Shown here piece by piece: positions 62,929-64,000 of a DNA stretch of 64,000 nucleotides. How positions within the stretch are numbered: position 1 is the stretch's first letter; each line of letters begins with the position of its first letter. The notes under the pieces are model-generated. The model was not told where the DNA came from. It made no database searches and saw nothing but the letters and a program-made list of their open reading frames with translations. Source of the stretch: VFJJ01 sp031362415 (GTDB lineage: Bacteria; Actinomycetota; Acidimicrobiia; IMCC26256; VFJJ01); the NCBI GenBank assembly GCA_031362415.1, contig JANLSK010000006.1, forward strand, positions 76,305 through 140,304, given 5' to 3'. A program made the position numbers and the translations under genes.

Positions 62929-63978
62929 ATGAGCGACAATGATCCCGAGGCCACCCTCCTCGAACTGGCGGCGCGCCAACACGGGGCCTTCTCTTTTGCG
63001 CAGGTGCTCGCAGCCGCGCTCCCCATCGCAACAATACAGCGCCGACTCCAGCAACGGGTCTGGGTGACGTTGCACGTGGGCGTCTACGCCTGTGTGGCCG
63101 CGACACCCACGTTCCCGCAACGATGTTGGGCGGCGCTGCTGTGGGCGGGGCGCGATGGCGTGCTCTCGGGACGGACGGCGGCGTGCCTCTGGAAGCTCGA
63201 CGGGCTCGACCGTGAGCCCGACCGCATCGAGATCTCGGTACCCAGGGCGCTCGGGCTCCGTTCGCACGCCGGCCTGAAGGTGCGCAACGTACGCACGCTC
63301 GACGTCCCCGATCGCGCGGTGATCGATGGCCTGGCCGTCACCAGCCTGGCCCGCACGGTGGTCGACCTGGCCGGTGAGCTCAGGCCGATGGCTCTGGAGA
63401 TCGCTCTCGACTCGGCGCTCAGGAACGGCCGCGTGGCGCGCCTCACCGTCCTCTGGCGCGCCAACGCCGTGGCCAAGCGGGGCCGCAAGGGCGCACGCTT
63501 GCTTCGTGCGCTTCTGGCCGAGCGCCAAGGACTGGGTGCGACCTCGGCCAGCGCGCTCGAGACCCGGATGAGACGGCTGACGATCAACTCCGGGCTGACG
63601 CCGCTCGTCAGCCAGCACCGGGTGCACGATCTGGGCAAGCACGTCGCCCGTCCCGATTTCGCCTACCCCGACCTCAAGATCGCCGTCGAGGTCGACGGGT
63701 ACAAGTTCCACGCCGGCCGACGGAGCTGGGCCCACGACAAGCGCAAGCGCGCCGAACTCGTCGCCCGAGGGTGGATCGTCATCGAGGTCTCGTGGGAGGA
63801 CGTCACCGGCGACCCCGACGGAGTGGCCCGGCTCATCCGCCAGGCGATCGAGCAGCAGCGCTCCCGACCCCTCCCAGCCGCCCCACCCCAGCCAGCTGTC
63901 AGCGGGGGGTACCCGCTAAGGGGTCCCCCCCGGACACTTTGTGGAGGTTTAACCCCCCCCCCGCCCAAAAGCCGGTAA
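62929..63978 (+). CDS. AbiEi-like / DUF559 nuclease-fold protein, cassette 3
   Basis: About 350 residues as read. N-terminal: LELAARQHGAFSFAQVLAAA and GVLSGRTAACLWKLDGLDR (AbiEi-like). C-terminal: RPDFAYPDLKIAVEVDGYKF (DUF559 Asp/Glu core with DGY-x-F-H), KRKRAELVARGWIVIEVSW. The last ~30 residues run through element 3b and end in low-complexity C-runs at the window edge, so the true stop is uncertain. Start ATG 62929 (a TTG at 62869 is unlikely). Same family as 43873-44808 and 50681-51616. Confidence 0.82.
   Translation: MSDNDPEATLLELAARQHGAFSFAQVLAAALPIATIQRRLQQRVWVTLHVGVYACVAATPTFPQRCWAALLWAGRDGVLSGRTAACLWKLDGLDREPDRIEISVPRALGLRSHAGLKVRNVRTLDVPDRAVIDGLAVTSLARTVVDLAGELRPMALEIALDSALRNGRVARLTVLWRANAVAKRGRKGARLLRALLAERQGLGATSASALETRMRRLTINSGLTPLVSQHRVHDLGKHVARPDFAYPDLKIAVEVDGYKFHAGRRSWAHDKRKRAELVARGWIVIEVSWEDVTGDPDGVARLIRQAIEQQRSRPLPAAPPQPAVSGGYPLRGPPRTLCGGLTPPPPKSR
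63893..63941. repeat. palindromic element 3b (right flank of nuclease cassette 3, degraded or mis-read)
   Basis: CAGCTGTCAGCG...GGGTACCCG ... GGGGTCCCC ... CGGACACTTTG follows the reverse complement of element 3a block by block (CAACTGTCAGCG, GGGTACCCG, CGGACAGTTG), with scattered substitutions and one or two insertions. Sequence after it is C-rich and may be of low quality. Confidence 0.65.
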
Positions 63979-64000
63979 CGGGGGGTGGGGGGGCCGCCCC

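Overview
The window is high-GC (roughly 65-70 %) bacterial DNA with dense coding, many GTG starts and 4-base start/stop overlaps, many paralogous acyl-CoA dehydrogenases, short-chain dehydrogenases and TetR regulators, and a secreted Rpf-type muralytic protein. This points to an actinobacterium, and the gene repertoire suggests a free-living Acidimicrobiia-like lineage (inference; no rRNA marker is present). I see no rRNA, convincing tRNA or CRISPR array.

Layout. 0-12 kb: catabolic genes (three acyl-CoA metabolism genes, a thiolase-like protein, PAP2 phosphatase, TetR, a fourth acyl-CoA dehydrogenase, ArfB ribosome rescue factor, a hydroxyacid dehydrogenase/class II aldolase pair, a serine hydrolase and an enoyl-CoA hydratase). 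12.2-18.6 kb: a polyamine module, with an Lrp regulator, a PuuB-like amine oxidase and a PotABCD-type importer. 18.6-27.1 kb: an accessory and decayed stretch with ISL3-like and IS66-like transposase remnants, a HicAB toxin-antitoxin pair behind a 40-base palindrome, a broken SDR, two lipoproteins, an intact 916-residue SARP/AfsR-type regulator, a frameshifted AAA ATPase behind 12-bp-phased half-sites, an orphan SARP DNA-binding domain and a Phd-like remnant. 27-32.7 kb: class III aminotransferase, Rpf, and a two-gene GMC dehydrogenase with its small subunit.

32.8-43.8 kb: a coherent acid-uptake and activation locus. It contains an acyl-CoA dehydrogenase, a FadD-type ligase, CsbD, SDR, MaoC hydratase and a divergent TetR. 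Two giant transporter polypeptides follow: an MFS protein fused to a LivF ATPase, and a LivH-LivM-LivG fusion. 43.8-53.7 kb: a second Liv-type importer (LivHM fusion, LivG, LivF) with two convergent substrate-binding lipoproteins. 53.8-62.9 kb: beta-keto acid cleavage enzyme, SDR, hydantoinase/oxoprolinase subunits B and A with an RDD membrane protein between them, dienelactone hydrolase and a Gfo/Idh oxidoreductase.

The most unusual feature is a repeated arrangement. Three genes of one family (an AbiEi-like N-terminal region and a C-terminal DUF559/Vsr-like nuclease fold; 43873-44808, 50681-51616, 62929-63978) are each bracketed by their own pair of ~47-62-base palindromic elements. The two members of a pair resemble each other (41/47 and 60/62 identical in the first two cases), while the three pairs are unrelated in sequence. 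All six elements lie at the 3' ends of genes. This looks like single-gene cassettes that insert at, and duplicate, terminator-like palindromes. I know of no described system with this form. A second theme is a 16-bp operator-like motif of the CTGAC-N6-GTCAG type next to a TetR gene, both substrate-binding protein genes and the hydroxyacid dehydrogenase gene.
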